Shown piece after piece: positions 43,262 to 53,319 of a stretch of DNA of 64,000 nucleotides; position 1 is the first letter of the stretch, and every line of letters starts with the position of its first letter. This DNA comes from Arthrobacter sp. 9AX. Its GTDB lineage: Bacteria > Actinomycetota > Actinomycetes > Actinomycetales > Micrococcaceae. The notes below the pieces were generated by a model. That model was not told the DNA's origin, did no database searches, and saw only the letters and a program-made list of their open reading frames with translations. The stretch covers positions 3,282,990-3,346,989 of the forward strand of contig NZ_LR733293.1 in NCBI RefSeq assembly GCF_902506095.1. Direction: 5' to 3'. A program made the position numbers and the translations under genes.

Positions 43262-44641
43262 TCAGGCGCGGAGTTCGGCTTCCAGCTTCTCGAGTTCCGC
43301 TACGACGGCGGCGCGCCTGGGTGAGCGCGGCGGGAGAAGGCGGAGGGCGGCTCTGCGGATGCCGACGTCGTCCCTTGCTTCAGGCAGTTCCGCATACCTG
43401 AGCAGCGACTCGGCGCTGCCGTCTGTCATCACCGCTTCGCGGAGGAGCGAGGAGACTTTGTCCCGAAGGTCGATGATGCCCGGCGCCTCGGAGCGCGGGA
43501 GCACGGCGCCGCGGTAGATTTCCAGGGCAATCCGGTGGGCGCCGCGCTGCAGGCAGCTGAGTACCTGGGCGCTGTCCGGGACCAGGTCCAACGGCAGCCG
43601 GTAAGGCCGTGAACCGGGGACGGCGTCCGGATTGATCTGCTGGAGCACCTTGCGCAGGCGCACCATCTCTGCCCGCAGGGTGATGGTGGAACCCTCGCCC
43701 GGGTAGAGCAGGACGCTGAGCTCCTCGGCGCTGAGTCCCTCCGGGTGCGTGCTCAGCAGGGCGAGGATCTCGCTGTGCCGCGCGGACAGGGCAACGGTCC
43801 TGCCTTCAAGGCTGAGCAGGGCCTGGTCCCGGCCCAGCAGCTGCAGGCTGTTGCGGTAGAGGCTGCCTTCCTTGGGTGCTGCCCCGGGTGAGCGGGAAGC
43901 GTTACTGGACTGCCGGCGTTGCGCGGGCCTGCCCGCCAGTTCCGCCGCCAACTGGAGGCGCTCAACCCGCAGCTGCGCCTGGGCGGCGGCCACGGTCGCC
44001 TCCACCAGCGAGAGCGTGTGCGGAGCCACGGCCGTGTCCGTTCCGGTGATGTCCACCACCCCGAGCACGGCGCCCGAATCCGGGTCGTGGAACGGGACGG
44101 CGGTGCAGCTCCAGGGGTGGACAGTGCGCTGGTAGTGCTCGGCGCCGGCAATCTGGATGCCACGGCCCAGGGCCAGCGCGGTACCCGGCGCGCTGGTCCC
44201 CACGCTGGCCTCGGACCAGTCGGCGCCGGGAACGAACATCATGCCCTCAGCGCGGCGCTGCATTGCGGGGTCACCTTCCACCCAGAGCAGCCTGCCCACT
44301 TCGTCGCCCACGGCCACAAGCAGCCCGCTGTCGTGGCTGGGCTGGACCAGGAGCTTGTTGATCACCGGCATGATGGCGGCAAGGGGGTGCTGCCGGCGGT
44401 AGTCCTCCAGCTCGTCCCGGTCGATGGCCAGCGGCGCAGCAGGGTTGTCCGGGTCCGCCTTGAAACCCGCGGAGCGCTGCCAGGACTCCCTGATCAGGGT
44501 GCGCAGGCCGGGAAGTTCCACCGTTTCCGTGGGTACAGCGCTGCTCCTGAACGCGCCGTCCAGGTCTTCATGCCCGGCGAGGGCGGCACGCTGGCGCGGT
44601 TCAACGCTGGCTGTGGCGCCGGGATGGATCAGGTTCCTCAT
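43262..44641 (-). CDS. GAF-domain transcriptional regulator (AcoR-like sensor, no AAA+ domain)
   Basis: A 459-residue protein from ATG 44639-44641 behind AGGAG. The N-terminal region has [12 protein letters not shown], typical of AcoR sensor domains. Residues of about 70-200 form a GAF domain ([18 protein letters not shown]). The middle and C-terminal parts carry a winged-helix-like segment ([23 protein letters not shown]) and helices, without the sigma54-interaction AAA+ module of true AcoR. It is followed by the aldehyde dehydrogenase, which it probably activates. Confidence 0.86.
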   Translation of the reverse strand: MRNLIHPGATASVEPRQRAALAGHEDLDGAFRSSAVPTETVELPGLRTLIRESWQRSAGFKADPDNPAAPLAIDRDELEDYRRQHPLAAIMPVINKLLVQPSHDSGLLVAVGDEVGRLLWVEGDPAMQRRAEGMMFVPGADWSEASVGTSAPGTALALGRGIQIAGAEHYQRTVHPWSCTAVPFHDPDSGAVLGVVDITGTDTAVAPHTLSLVEATVAAAQAQLRVERLQLAAELAGRPAQRRQSSNASRSPGAAPKEGSLYRNSLQLLGRDQALLSLEGRTVALSARHSEILALLSTHPEGLSAEELSVLLYPGEGSTITLRAEMVRLRKVLQQINPDAVPGSRPYRLPLDLVPDSAQVLSCLQRGAHRIALEIYRGAVLPRSEAPGIIDLRDKVSSLLREAVMTDGSAESLLRYAELPEARDDVGIRRAALRLLPPRSPRRAAVVAELEKLEAELRA

Positions 44642-44741
44642 CGAACTCCTGCTGCTGCCTGCAGGCACGGCGTCAGTGAGCCGGCCAAGGGGTGGACGCC
44701 ATTCTAGCGCGGCCCTCCTCCCCCGCGTAGCCCGGGGCTGG

Positions 44742-46172
44742 TCAGGCGCGGGAGATGCGGATCATCTCCTCGCGCGGCACCACCTTGATGCGTTCGCGCA
44801 CCACGTGGTCCAGCCCGTCGGGGCCGGTCCAGGCTGCGCCGAGGCCGGCTTCGTGGGCGTCGAGCTTGTTCCAGCCCTCCCACGTGGTGTATTCGATGCC
44901 GCGTTCTTCGAGCAGGTCGATGATGGCCTGGGGATCGGGGTTCTGCGCCGGCGGCAGGGTGAGCCGGTCCTCAAGCAGGAAGCCGATGGTTTCCAGGGCG
45001 TCGCCCTTGGTGTGGCCGATCAGGCCCACGGGGCCGCGTTTGATCCAGCCGGTGGCGTAGATCCCGGGAACCGGGTTGCTTTCGGCGTCCAGGACGCGCC
45101 CGCCCTCGTTGGGGATGACCCCGCGCTTGGCGTCATACTCCAGCTCATCCAGAGCCGAGCCGTGGTAGCCGATGGCGCGGTACACGGCCTGCACGGGGTA
45201 GTCGATGAACTCGCCCGTGCCCTTGGCATTGCCTGTCCCGTCCAGCTGCATGCGCTCGAACTTGATCCCGCCCACCTTGCCCGTGCCGTCGTCGAGCACT
45301 TCTACGGGGCTGTGCAGGAAGTGCAGGTGCAGCCGGCGCGAGGAGGGGTTCCCGGACTCGGTATGCTCCTCCACCAGCCAGTTGGTGAGGGTGTTCACCA
45401 TGGTCTTGATCTGGTTGTTGCTGCGGATTGCGTCATCGGAGGCTTCATCGAATTCGAAGTCCTCGGGGTAGAGCACAATGTCCACGTCGTTCATGTGGCT
45501 GAGCTCCCGGAGCTCCAGCGGCGTGAACTTCACCTGGGCCGGACCGCGGCGGCCAAAGACGTGGACATCGGTGACCGGTGAGGCCTTCAGGCCCTGGTAG
45601 ACGTTGTCCGGGATCTCGGTGCTGAGCAGCTCTTCCGGGTGCTTCACCAGCATCCGGGCCACGTCCAACGCCACGTTGCCGTTGCCGATGACAGCGATTT
45701 CCTTCGCCTCCAGCGGCCATTCCCGCGGCACATCCGGATGCCCGTCGTACCAGGACACAAAGTCGGCGCCGCCGAACGAGCCCTGCAGGTCGATGCCCGG
45801 GATGGCCAGGTCGGCGTCCTTGATGGCGCCAGTGGAAAAGATGACGGCGTCGTAGAAGGCGCGGAAATCGTGCAGGGTCAGGTCCCTGCCATAAGTGACG
45901 TTGCCCAGGAAGCGGATGTCGCCGCGGTCCAGGACCTTGTGCAGCGCGTTGACGATGCCCTTGATCCGCGGATGGTCAGGGGCCACGCCGTAGCGGATGA
46001 GCCCGTAGGGCGCGGGGTAGGCCTCAAAGAGGTCGATGCTGACCTCGAAGTCGCCGTCCTTCACGCCGCTGGATTTGGTGAGGATGTCCGCAGCGTAGAC
46101 TCCGGCCGGTCCTGCGCCCACGATGGCGACGCGAAGCGGACGGGTGGGGGTGGTTTCGCCGTGGTTGGACAC
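44742..46172 (-). CDS. fprA: Ferredoxin-NADP+ reductase (FprA-like)
   Basis: A 476-residue flavoenzyme starting at GTG 46170-46172 (MSNHGETTPT). FAD site: VAIVGAGPAGVYAADIL, about 14-30. NADPH site: EIAVIGNGNVALDVARML. GLIRYGVAPDHPRIKGI and GVIPNEGGRVLD with GIYATGWIKRGPVGLIGHTK are the adrenodoxin-reductase-type hallmarks. It moves electrons between NADPH and ferredoxins and would supply P450s or other redox partners. The length is normal for mycobacterial FprA. Confidence 0.94.
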   Translation of the reverse strand: MSNHGETTPTRPLRVAIVGAGPAGVYAADILTKSSGVKDGDFEVSIDLFEAYPAPYGLIRYGVAPDHPRIKGIVNALHKVLDRGDIRFLGNVTYGRDLTLHDFRAFYDAVIFSTGAIKDADLAIPGIDLQGSFGGADFVSWYDGHPDVPREWPLEAKEIAVIGNGNVALDVARMLVKHPEELLSTEIPDNVYQGLKASPVTDVHVFGRRGPAQVKFTPLELRELSHMNDVDIVLYPEDFEFDEASDDAIRSNNQIKTMVNTLTNWLVEEHTESGNPSSRRLHLHFLHSPVEVLDDGTGKVGGIKFERMQLDGTGNAKGTGEFIDYPVQAVYRAIGYHGSALDELEYDAKRGVIPNEGGRVLDAESNPVPGIYATGWIKRGPVGLIGHTKGDALETIGFLLEDRLTLPPAQNPDPQAIIDLLEERGIEYTTWEGWNKLDAHEAGLGAAWTGPDGLDHVVRERIKVVPREEMIRISRA

Positions 46173-46262
46173 TCGGAGCCCTTCTGGCCGATGGAAATGC
46201 GCGGTAAGAGCAGCGCACCGTGACCTATTCTAAATGGCAGCCGCCGCCAGGCCAGGGCGGGG

Positions 46263-47261
46263 CTAACCGCTTTTGGCGAGCGGTACCACATCCCCTTCGC
46301 GGTAGAGCAGGGCGCGGAGCTCGGACTCGGCAGAGTCGGGCCGTTTGGGGTCGATGGTTTCGCCCTCGTGGTAGTGGTCAAGAACGCGCGGGTCCACGTA
46401 GCTTTTCCGCGCTATCGACGGCGTGTTCCCCAGCACGTCCGCGGCCTCACACATGCACCGGCTGATGGCCCGCTTCCGTTTGGCGGCCGTGGGCTGCGGA
46501 CCGGTCCCGGCCAGGCTCGAGGCCGCAGCCACCGTCCCCCGCAGGGTCCGGAAGTCCTTCGCCGTGAAGTCCGAGCCGGTCCTTTCCTTCACGTACGCAT
46601 TGATGTCGGCGCTGGTGACGGGCCGCCACAGCCGGCCCTCCTTATACGCCAGGAGCCGGGCGTTGGGGCCCCGGCGCTTGAGCAGGCGCAGCAGGGCGGC
46701 GAGGTCGGCGTCGCGGATTTCAGACTCCCAGTCCTTGCCGCTCTTGGCGGGGAACCTCAGGAGGATCCGGTCCTTGCGCACCTGGACATGGGCGCAGAGC
46801 AGGGTGGCCAGGCCGCGGCTGCCGTTTTCATTGGTGTACCGTTCCGACCCCACCCGCAGGGACCCGCTGTCCAGCATCCGGAAGGCGGCCGCGAGGACGC
46901 GGTCCCGCGTGAATCCTTCGCTGCGCAGGTCCATGGTCACCCGGCGGCGGGCCGCCGGCAGCGATTCGGCCAGCTGGAGGGCGCGGTCGAACTTCAGCCG
47001 GTCCTTCCGCTCCCGCCATTCGGGGTGGTAGATGTACTGGCGCCGGCCCACCGCGTCCACGCCTGTGGCCTGGATGTGCCCGTTCTCGAAAGGGGCAATC
47101 CACACGTCCGTCCAGGCCGGCGGGATGCCGATGCTTTCCAGCCGGTCGCGGAGGGGGCCCGGGGGCAGGGTGGAGCCGTCGAGGTCCCGGTAGCTGAAGC
47201 CCGTGCCTGCGGCCACCCGGCGGTAGCCGCGGCCCGAGGCGTTGCTGCGCCGGAGCCTCAT
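46263..47261 (-). CDS. DNA topoisomerase IB
   Basis: A 332-residue poxvirus-like type IB topoisomerase. FTAKDFRTLRGTVAAA contains the catalytic Arg region, and SYVDPRV carries the Tyr288 nucleophile, with the preceding IARKS. RYTNENGSRGLATLL is the pentapyrimidine-type signature. It relaxes supercoils through a 3'-phosphotyrosine intermediate, and these enzymes are scattered through bacteria. It is divergent from the RarD gene. Confidence 0.93.
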   Translation of the reverse strand: MRLRRSNASGRGYRRVAAGTGFSYRDLDGSTLPPGPLRDRLESIGIPPAWTDVWIAPFENGHIQATGVDAVGRRQYIYHPEWRERKDRLKFDRALQLAESLPAARRRVTMDLRSEGFTRDRVLAAAFRMLDSGSLRVGSERYTNENGSRGLATLLCAHVQVRKDRILLRFPAKSGKDWESEIRDADLAALLRLLKRRGPNARLLAYKEGRLWRPVTSADINAYVKERTGSDFTAKDFRTLRGTVAAASSLAGTGPQPTAAKRKRAISRCMCEAADVLGNTPSIARKSYVDPRVLDHYHEGETIDPKRPDSAESELRALLYREGDVVPLAKSG

Positions 47262-47345
47262 GGGGTGCCCTCCGGCCGGTCGGCAAATATCATAAAAGCA
47301 AGCCTACTGACTATTTGGCGGAATACCTTCCCCGGACGTGATGTT

Positions 47346-48416
47346 ATGGATCTCGTGCCTACTCCCGATGGATCCTTCTCCCGTGCTGCTGCTCCGTCGC
47401 CGGCACCGTCCGCCTCATCAGGCAGGGCCGCTGCGGGAGGGGCACCCCCGGGAGGTCCGGGCACCAAGGGGGCGCCGCCTAAGGCGGTGGACAAGGAGAC
47501 GACGGCGGGAATCCTCTTCGGCATCGGCGCTTACGGGCTGTGGGGGCTGCTCCCGCTGTACTTCTTTGTGCTCATGCCGGCCGGCGCCGTCGAAATTGTT
47601 GCCAACCGGGTGGTGTGGTCGCTGCTGTTCTGCGCGCTGCTCATCACGGTGACCCGCTCGTGGACTGTCCTGGGGCAGGCCCTCCGGGACCGGTCCGTTT
47701 TCGGCAGCCTGGCGCTCGCCGCGTTCCTGATCGCCGTCAACTGGCTGACGTACACCTACGGAGTCACCACGGGCCAGGCTGTGGAAGCCTCGCTGGGCTA
47801 TTTCATCAACCCGCTGGTCTCCGTCCTGCTGGGCGTGTTCGTGCTGAAGGAAAAGCTGCGCCCGCTGCAGTGGGCGGCCGTGGGCATCGGCTTCATCGCG
47901 GTGGGGGTGCTCACCTATTCCTACGGGAAGCTGCCGTGGATTGCGCTGACCCTGGCCTTCAGCTTCGGCCTGTACGGTTTCGTGAAGAAACGGGTCGGCC
48001 CCAAGGTGGACGCAGCCACCAGCCTCAGCGTGGAGACCATGGTGCTGGCTCCGTTCGCGGCCGCCACCATGATTTACCTCGCGGCCTCCGGAACGGCTAC
48101 CCTGACCACCCAGGGCCCCGGCCATTTCTGGCTCCTGCTGGCTTCCGGCGTGATCACCGCGGTGCCGCTGCTGTTCTTCGGGGCTTCGGCCCGCAGGCTG
48201 CCGATGACCACCATTGGGCTGCTCCAGTACTTTGCGCCGCTGCTGCAGTTCGTCCTGGCGCTGCTGGTGTTCCGGGAAGCGATGACCCTGGACCGCTGGA
48301 TCGGGTTCGGCGTGGTGTGGCTGGCGCTGCTGGTCCTGACCGTGGACATGCTGCGCACGGCCCGCAAAACGTCGGTGGCCCGGCGGCAGGGCAAAGCTTC
48401 CCGGAAATCCGCCTAG
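47346..48416 (+). CDS. rarD: EamA-family transporter RarD
   Basis: A 356-residue DMT-superfamily protein from ATG 47346 (MDLVPTPDGS). A disordered Pro/Ala/Gly N-terminus of about 45 residues precedes ten helices (ILFGIGAYGLWGLLPLYFF onwards). SLGYFINPLVSVLLGVFVLKEK and PMTTIGLLQYFAPLLQFVLA are the EamA repeats specific to RarD. The chloramphenicol-sensitivity annotation of this family has weak biochemical support. The N-terminal extension is unusual. Confidence 0.92.
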   Translation: MDLVPTPDGSFSRAAAPSPAPSASSGRAAAGGAPPGGPGTKGAPPKAVDKETTAGILFGIGAYGLWGLLPLYFFVLMPAGAVEIVANRVVWSLLFCALLITVTRSWTVLGQALRDRSVFGSLALAAFLIAVNWLTYTYGVTTGQAVEASLGYFINPLVSVLLGVFVLKEKLRPLQWAAVGIGFIAVGVLTYSYGKLPWIALTLAFSFGLYGFVKKRVGPKVDAATSLSVETMVLAPFAAATMIYLAASGTATLTTQGPGHFWLLLASGVITAVPLLFFGASARRLPMTTIGLLQYFAPLLQFVLALLVFREAMTLDRWIGFGVVWLALLVLTVDMLRTARKTSVARRQGKASRKSA

Positions 48417-48456
48417 GCCCCTGTTGCCGGGAACGCCGGTGGAGTAGGTTGCTCGG

Positions 48457-49710
48457 ATGGAGGACTCATATCAGGTCATCGTGATCGGGGCCGGATTCGC
48501 CGGCATCGCCGCCGCCAAGGAACTTGGCCGCAAGGGCGTTCGGGTACTGCTGGTCGACTCGAACAACTACCACCAGTTCCAGCCCCTGCTGTACCAGGTG
48601 GCCACCTCACAAATCGGCGTCTCAGCCATTGCCCGGCCCATCCGGTCAGTCTTCCGGCGGATGAAGAACGTGAGGGTGTTGACGGCGGAGGTGACCGCCG
48701 TCAACACCGCAAACCACACCGTCACCACCGCCGAGGGCGACACTTTCCGGGCCAGGATCCTGGTCCTGGCGGTCGGTGCCGTCCCTAACTTCTTCAACAC
48801 TCCCGGCGCCGAAGAACACGCCTTCCCGCTGTATTCGGTCACGGACGCCACCAGGCTCGGTACCCGCGTGACCCGGCTCCTTGACCGGGCCGACGGCGAG
48901 CCAGGAACCGCCGTGGACATGGTAGTGGTGGGCGGCGGGCCCACCGGCGTCGAGACAGCCGGGGCCCTCGCGGAGAACATCAAGTTCGTGGTGACCAAGT
49001 ACTTCTCGCCCGAGCTCGCCGCACGGTGCCGCGTGCACCTGGTGGACATGGTCCCTTCCGTCCTCACCATGTTCTCGGCCAAGTCACAGGACTACACCCG
49101 GAACCGGCTGGCAAAAATCGGCGTCCAACTCCACATGGGAGTCGGCGTTACCGAGGTCCGGCACGACGGCGTGACGCTGGCTGACGGGACCGACATCCCC
49201 GGCGGGATAGTCGTCTGGGCCGGCGGCCTGAAGGGCGGAGCGCTCCTGGCCGGTTCCGGCCTGCCCCAGGGTAAGGGCGGCCGGATCGACGTGCTCCCCG
49301 ACCTGACGGTTCCCGGCGCTGAAGGCGTCTACGTCCTCGGCGATGCCGCCAACATTACTGACTCAACCGGGGCCAAACTGCCGCAGCTTGGCTCGGTGGC
49401 CCAGCAGGCCGGCGAGTGGGCGGCCCGCAACATCCACGCCGATCTCAACGGCGGCACCCGGCAGCCTTTCCACTACGTGGACAAGGGGTACATGGCCATG
49501 ATCGGGCGGGGCGCCGCCGTCGCAGAACTCGGCCGCAAGCGTGTCCAGCTCCAGGGGCCCCTGGCTTTTGTCTCCTGGCTGCTGGTGCACCTCGCCCTCC
49601 TGTCCGGGTTCCAGCAGAAGGTCCGGGCCCTGTTCTCCTGGCTCAACGGGTACGTCCTGCACAGCCCGGCCCAGGTGGTCATCGGCGGGCCGGACAACGA
49701 CACCAGGTGA
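48457..49710 (+). CDS. ndh: Type II NADH:quinone oxidoreductase (NDH-2)
   Basis: A 417-residue flavoprotein. The FAD site is VIVIGAGFAGIAAAKEL (8-24). LLYQVATSQIGVSAIARPIR and LPQLGSVAQQAGEWAARNI are NDH-2 quinone-site neighbours, and MVVVGGGPTGVETAGALAE is the NADH site. The C-terminal hydrophobic, amphipathic helices (LAFVSWLLVHLALLSGF) attach it to the membrane. It feeds electrons to menaquinone without proton pumping. It is convergent with the GH10 lipoprotein gene. Confidence 0.93.
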   Translation: MEDSYQVIVIGAGFAGIAAAKELGRKGVRVLLVDSNNYHQFQPLLYQVATSQIGVSAIARPIRSVFRRMKNVRVLTAEVTAVNTANHTVTTAEGDTFRARILVLAVGAVPNFFNTPGAEEHAFPLYSVTDATRLGTRVTRLLDRADGEPGTAVDMVVVGGGPTGVETAGALAENIKFVVTKYFSPELAARCRVHLVDMVPSVLTMFSAKSQDYTRNRLAKIGVQLHMGVGVTEVRHDGVTLADGTDIPGGIVVWAGGLKGGALLAGSGLPQGKGGRIDVLPDLTVPGAEGVYVLGDAANITDSTGAKLPQLGSVAQQAGEWAARNIHADLNGGTRQPFHYVDKGYMAMIGRGAAVAELGRKRVQLQGPLAFVSWLLVHLALLSGFQQKVRALFSWLNGYVLHSPAQVVIGGPDNDTR

Positions 49711-49756
49711 CAACCGTTTTATGCAGCGCCGCCCGTTGACGTGCCTGCGAGACCGG

Positions 49757-51448
49757 TCAGTCGCCCAGCGCGCGCCGCATCGCGTCGTACGCGGGCCTCG
49801 GCTTTCCGTCGTCGAACAGGAAGTCATGCCCCTGTGCCAGGCGTCCGTCGTCGCCGATGAACCAGTTGTAGCGGTTGTCCACGCCCCACGTGGTGTAGGA
49901 GACGCAGGCACGGGAGGCCAGGCAGGTAGCCAGCACCGTGGCATACTGCTCCGCCTGGTCTTCCTGTGACTGGTCGTCCGAAACATCGTTCTCCGAGATG
50001 CGCACACGGAGGCCGGCGTCGTCGACGTGATTGAGCGTTTGGGCGAGGTCCTCCGCGGAGATGGCGTCCGTACGGGGGTCGTAGATGTGGGCCTGGAGGC
50101 CGATGCCATAGATGTGTCCGCCCTGGGCGTTGGTGTCCAGCGCGAGCTTGAGCAGGGCATCCTGGCGGCGTCCCGGCACGTCCGCCCCGTTCTCGTTGAT
50201 GAACTGCTTGACGTCGGGATCGGCGTCGTACACGGCTTTGGAGACCACCGCCGGGTAGCCGGGCCCGAAGACCCTGTACCAGATGTTCTGCTGGAGGCTG
50301 GTGCCCTGGGCGGTGTCCAGCGGCTCATTGACGACGTCGAGCGAATCGAGCCGTCCCTTGAAGTGGGTCACCACCGTCCGGACGTAGTCGAGCAGCGCGG
50401 TGGCGCTGGACTGGCGCTCCGCGTCCGTTCCGCTGGGCAGTTCCTGCATCCAGCGGGGCATCGCCTCGCTGAACGCGATGGTGTGGCCGTGCACCACCAT
50501 GTCCTTGCCCTGCGCGAAGGCGATGATCGCGTCCGCCTCTTCGAACGTGTACACGCCCTGCTCCGGGGAGAGGGACTGCGGCTTCATCGCGTTCTCCAGC
50601 GTGACAGACCCGAAGTTGGACACCACCTCACGGGCGTAGTCCTCGTCGGCGGACAAGGGGCCGAGGGCCACCGCCGCGCCCACCCGGAAGTCCGGCCGCG
50701 TCCTGGCGGCCAGGGCCTGAAGCCCGTCCTCGGTGGGCCGGGCGTCGGCGACGGCGGCTCCGGAGGTGCGCAGGCCCGCGCCCTCCGGAGCCGCCGCCTT
50801 GAGGGAGGTGACGTCGAAGGCCCCGGATTCGCTCGAGAATCCGAGCCACAACCTGCCGGACGAGAACACCTTTCCTAGGGGCAGCGAAGCGAGCGTGTCC
50901 TCGCCGCTGTCGATCGTCAGCGTGTCGCCGGACCGATGCACCGTGAGCGGCGCTCCGGAATCATGCACTGTCACGTGTTCGTCATGGACGGGGACCGGCT
51001 GCGTGATGTCCCGGCGCTGCGTGCCGTCGAAGACCGCGATCTCCAGGTCCTCGCCCAGGAGGGTGAGCCGCAGGCCCGCAGGCTCCACGCGGAACTCGTC
51101 CGCGATCACCGGGGGCCGGTCATACAGCGCCCAGGCCGCGTCCGCGGTCACGTCGGCGAAGGTCGCGATGAGGGTGAAGTCCCCGCCGGCCACCAGGTGG
51201 GTGCCGGCGAGGTTGAGCGGCGGGTTCGGCTGGCCTCCCCCGCCGTCCTGTTCAACGATGCGCCTGGGCGTGGCAGTGACCTGCAGGCCCCCGCTGCCGG
51301 GGGTCACACCCGGCACGCCCTGCCAGTCCCCGCGCAACAGGTCGATGGTCACGTCAGGCTTCGGTGTGGGTGAGGAGCAGCCCCCGACGACGGCGAGAAG
51401 GCCGCACGCCAGCAGCAGCACCATGAGTGCGTGCGGGCGCGCGGCCAT
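49757..51448 (-). CDS. GH10-fold lipoprotein of an exopolysaccharide operon
   Basis: A 563-residue secreted lipoprotein; the lipobox is VVGGC with Cys24. Residues of about 33-220 form a beta-sandwich like the LamG/DUF1080 type. The GH10 domain spans about 245-563: acid/base Glu375 in SLDVVNEPLD, nucleophile Glu486 in VRISENDVS, TLENAMKP at 283-290 and WGVDNRYNWF at 521-530. In family xylanases GHTLVWHSQ holds a Trp-His pair, but here it reads GHTIAFSEA (321-329), so that pair is missing. It is the last gene of the deacetylase/synthase cluster and may cut the polymer that the cluster makes rather than xylan. Confidence 0.88.
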   Translation of the reverse strand: MAARPHALMVLLLACGLLAVVGGCSSPTPKPDVTIDLLRGDWQGVPGVTPGSGGLQVTATPRRIVEQDGGGGQPNPPLNLAGTHLVAGGDFTLIATFADVTADAAWALYDRPPVIADEFRVEPAGLRLTLLGEDLEIAVFDGTQRRDITQPVPVHDEHVTVHDSGAPLTVHRSGDTLTIDSGEDTLASLPLGKVFSSGRLWLGFSSESGAFDVTSLKAAAPEGAGLRTSGAAVADARPTEDGLQALAARTRPDFRVGAAVALGPLSADEDYAREVVSNFGSVTLENAMKPQSLSPEQGVYTFEEADAIIAFAQGKDMVVHGHTIAFSEAMPRWMQELPSGTDAERQSSATALLDYVRTVVTHFKGRLDSLDVVNEPLDTAQGTSLQQNIWYRVFGPGYPAVVSKAVYDADPDVKQFINENGADVPGRRQDALLKLALDTNAQGGHIYGIGLQAHIYDPRTDAISAEDLAQTLNHVDDAGLRVRISENDVSDDQSQEDQAEQYATVLATCLASRACVSYTTWGVDNRYNWFIGDDGRLAQGHDFLFDDGKPRPAYDAMRRALGD

Positions 51449-51470
51449 CCCCTGGTCCTCTCCCTTGCCG

Positions 51471-53261
51471 TTAGGGCTTGGTCCAGCGGACGTCGTCGAA
51501 GTACGCCTGCAGTCCCGAGTTGCCCTGGACGATGACCTGCAGGCTCGCCTTGGCCACCGCGGTGGTACTAGGTGAGTATGTCAGGTCGACGTTGGTCACG
51601 CCCGCAGCGGTCACCCCGAGTTTGTACTGCCCGGAGATCCACTGGCCGGCAGCGTTGTACTCGTCGATGTAGAAGCCCACCTCACCGCTGGTCCGTGCTG
51701 TGACGTTGAGGTACGAGAGGATCTTGTACGTACCTGGCGTCACGGCGACCTGCGGGGAGAACAGGTGCTTGTTCGCGGTGGTGCCCGTCAGCCGAACCGA
51801 GTTCACCGGGTTGGCCGGGCTGCCGTGGTTCGCGGCATCAGCCAGGATGGTGGCGGCGGAGTCCGTGGTCCAGCCTCCAGCCACGCCGGCGTCAAACGTC
51901 CCGTTGGCCACGAGGTTGGACGCCGGCGGCGGGGTGGTGGTTTCCGCGGCGAGCGACATCATCTGCACGTTGTCCACGTAGGCCGTGATACCGGTGCCGA
52001 CCACCCAGATCTGCAGGCTGGCCGAGGCCACATTGGTGGAGCTCGGTGTGTAGGTGAAGTTCATGGCCTCCACCCACCGGGTGTTCTCCCGCTTGCGGAA
52101 CTGCCCGGAAACCCATTGTCCGGCCGCGTTGTACTCGTCTATATAGAACCCCACCTCACCGGTGCTGATGGCCGCCACGTTGAGGAAGGCCTTGTACAGG
52201 TAATTCGTCGTCGGAGAGACGGTTACCCTCGGCGAGAACAGGTGGCCCGCGGTGGTCCCCGATACCAGTTTCACCGAGCTGGCGGCGTCGGGGAAGCTCC
52301 CGTTGGTCGCCGTATCCGCGGTGATCCTGGTGGCAGCATCGGTGGTCCAGCCGCCGCTGATGCCGCTGTTGAAGGTCGGATTAGGCATCAGGTTGGGGCT
52401 GCCGGTCACCAGGCCCTTGCTGACGTTGACATTCTTGATCTGGCCGGCCGTGACCTTGGTCTTGACGTACGCCGCCAGCTGGTCCAGTTCAGCGGTGCCG
52501 TACTGGTAGTCGTCCGGGTTCTGGCTGGGATTCGGCCTGATGTCGTGGAAGGTAAAGACCACCCACTGCTTGTTCGCGATGGCCGCGTCCACCTGGGCAC
52601 GCAGCGTGGCCACCGGTGTGGTGACCTCCTGGACGGGGACGTTGCGCAGCAGGTAGTCGCCGAGCGGCCAGATGTTGTTGCCCGTGTCGGCGAAGCCGCG
52701 CATGGAGCTGTAGTACTTGGCGATCTGGGCGACCGCCGACATGTCGTAGTCGCCGTACGGCGGGGCGAACGCCGTGGCGTTGATGCCCTGCGCTGCAAGG
52801 GCGGACTTGCTGTTGGCCAGCTCGGCGGTCACCTGGGCTGCCGTCAGCTTGTTGGCCTGGCAGTCATTGCCGACGCTCACGAGGCACTGGTGGCTGACGG
52901 TGTGTGAACCGATCTCCCATCCGTACGTGTTCTGCAGCTGCAGAATCTGGGCCCACGTCATGTAGGGCACATCAGTATCGGCCCGGCAGGTATTCGGGAC
53001 GGTTGTCATGCCGACACAGCCGCTGACGACGTAGTTGGTGCCGGTCAGCCCATACTTCTGCAGTGTCGGCGCTGCCTGCGTGATGGCGCTGGCGGCGCCG
53101 TCGTCGAAGGTGAACGACACCAGCGCCGAGGGCGCAGGGTTGTCCACGGCGGCGTTAGCGGCCGTCGGGGACAACAGTGCGGCGGCAAGCGCTCCCACCA
53201 CCAACCCGATGGTCGCCAGCTTGGCGCGCCCCCGTGCCAAGCTGGATCTGATTCCGGTCAT
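51471..53261 (-). CDS. Secreted polysaccharide deacetylase with two duplicated binding modules
   Basis: A 596-residue NodB-domain (CE4) protein. A signal peptide (about 1-38, cleavage near ANA) precedes the deacetylase domain with SFTFDDG (Asp53, Asp54) and SHTVSH (His120, His124) and a later PPYGDYD. Two tandem carbohydrate-binding-like beta-sandwiches at about 300-445 and 455-596 share GEVGFYIDEYNAAGQW. The domain order fits a wall- or polymer-tethered deacetylase. It lies 22 bp upstream of the GH10 gene in the same operon. Confidence 0.92.
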   Translation of the reverse strand: MTGIRSSLARGRAKLATIGLVVGALAAALLSPTAANAAVDNPAPSALVSFTFDDGAASAITQAAPTLQKYGLTGTNYVVSGCVGMTTVPNTCRADTDVPYMTWAQILQLQNTYGWEIGSHTVSHQCLVSVGNDCQANKLTAAQVTAELANSKSALAAQGINATAFAPPYGDYDMSAVAQIAKYYSSMRGFADTGNNIWPLGDYLLRNVPVQEVTTPVATLRAQVDAAIANKQWVVFTFHDIRPNPSQNPDDYQYGTAELDQLAAYVKTKVTAGQIKNVNVSKGLVTGSPNLMPNPTFNSGISGGWTTDAATRITADTATNGSFPDAASSVKLVSGTTAGHLFSPRVTVSPTTNYLYKAFLNVAAISTGEVGFYIDEYNAAGQWVSGQFRKRENTRWVEAMNFTYTPSSTNVASASLQIWVVGTGITAYVDNVQMMSLAAETTTPPPASNLVANGTFDAGVAGGWTTDSAATILADAANHGSPANPVNSVRLTGTTANKHLFSPQVAVTPGTYKILSYLNVTARTSGEVGFYIDEYNAAGQWISGQYKLGVTAAGVTNVDLTYSPSTTAVAKASLQVIVQGNSGLQAYFDDVRWTKP

Positions 53262-53319
53262 GCGATTCTCCGTTTCTTTCGGAAGGCCGGCGGCGCCGGG
53301 TTACACCGCCGAATGGTGA

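Noticed and set aside
46368..47345. Upstream extension of the RarD frame
   Set aside because: It is antisense to topoisomerase IB; the EamA protein needs only the part from ATG 47346.
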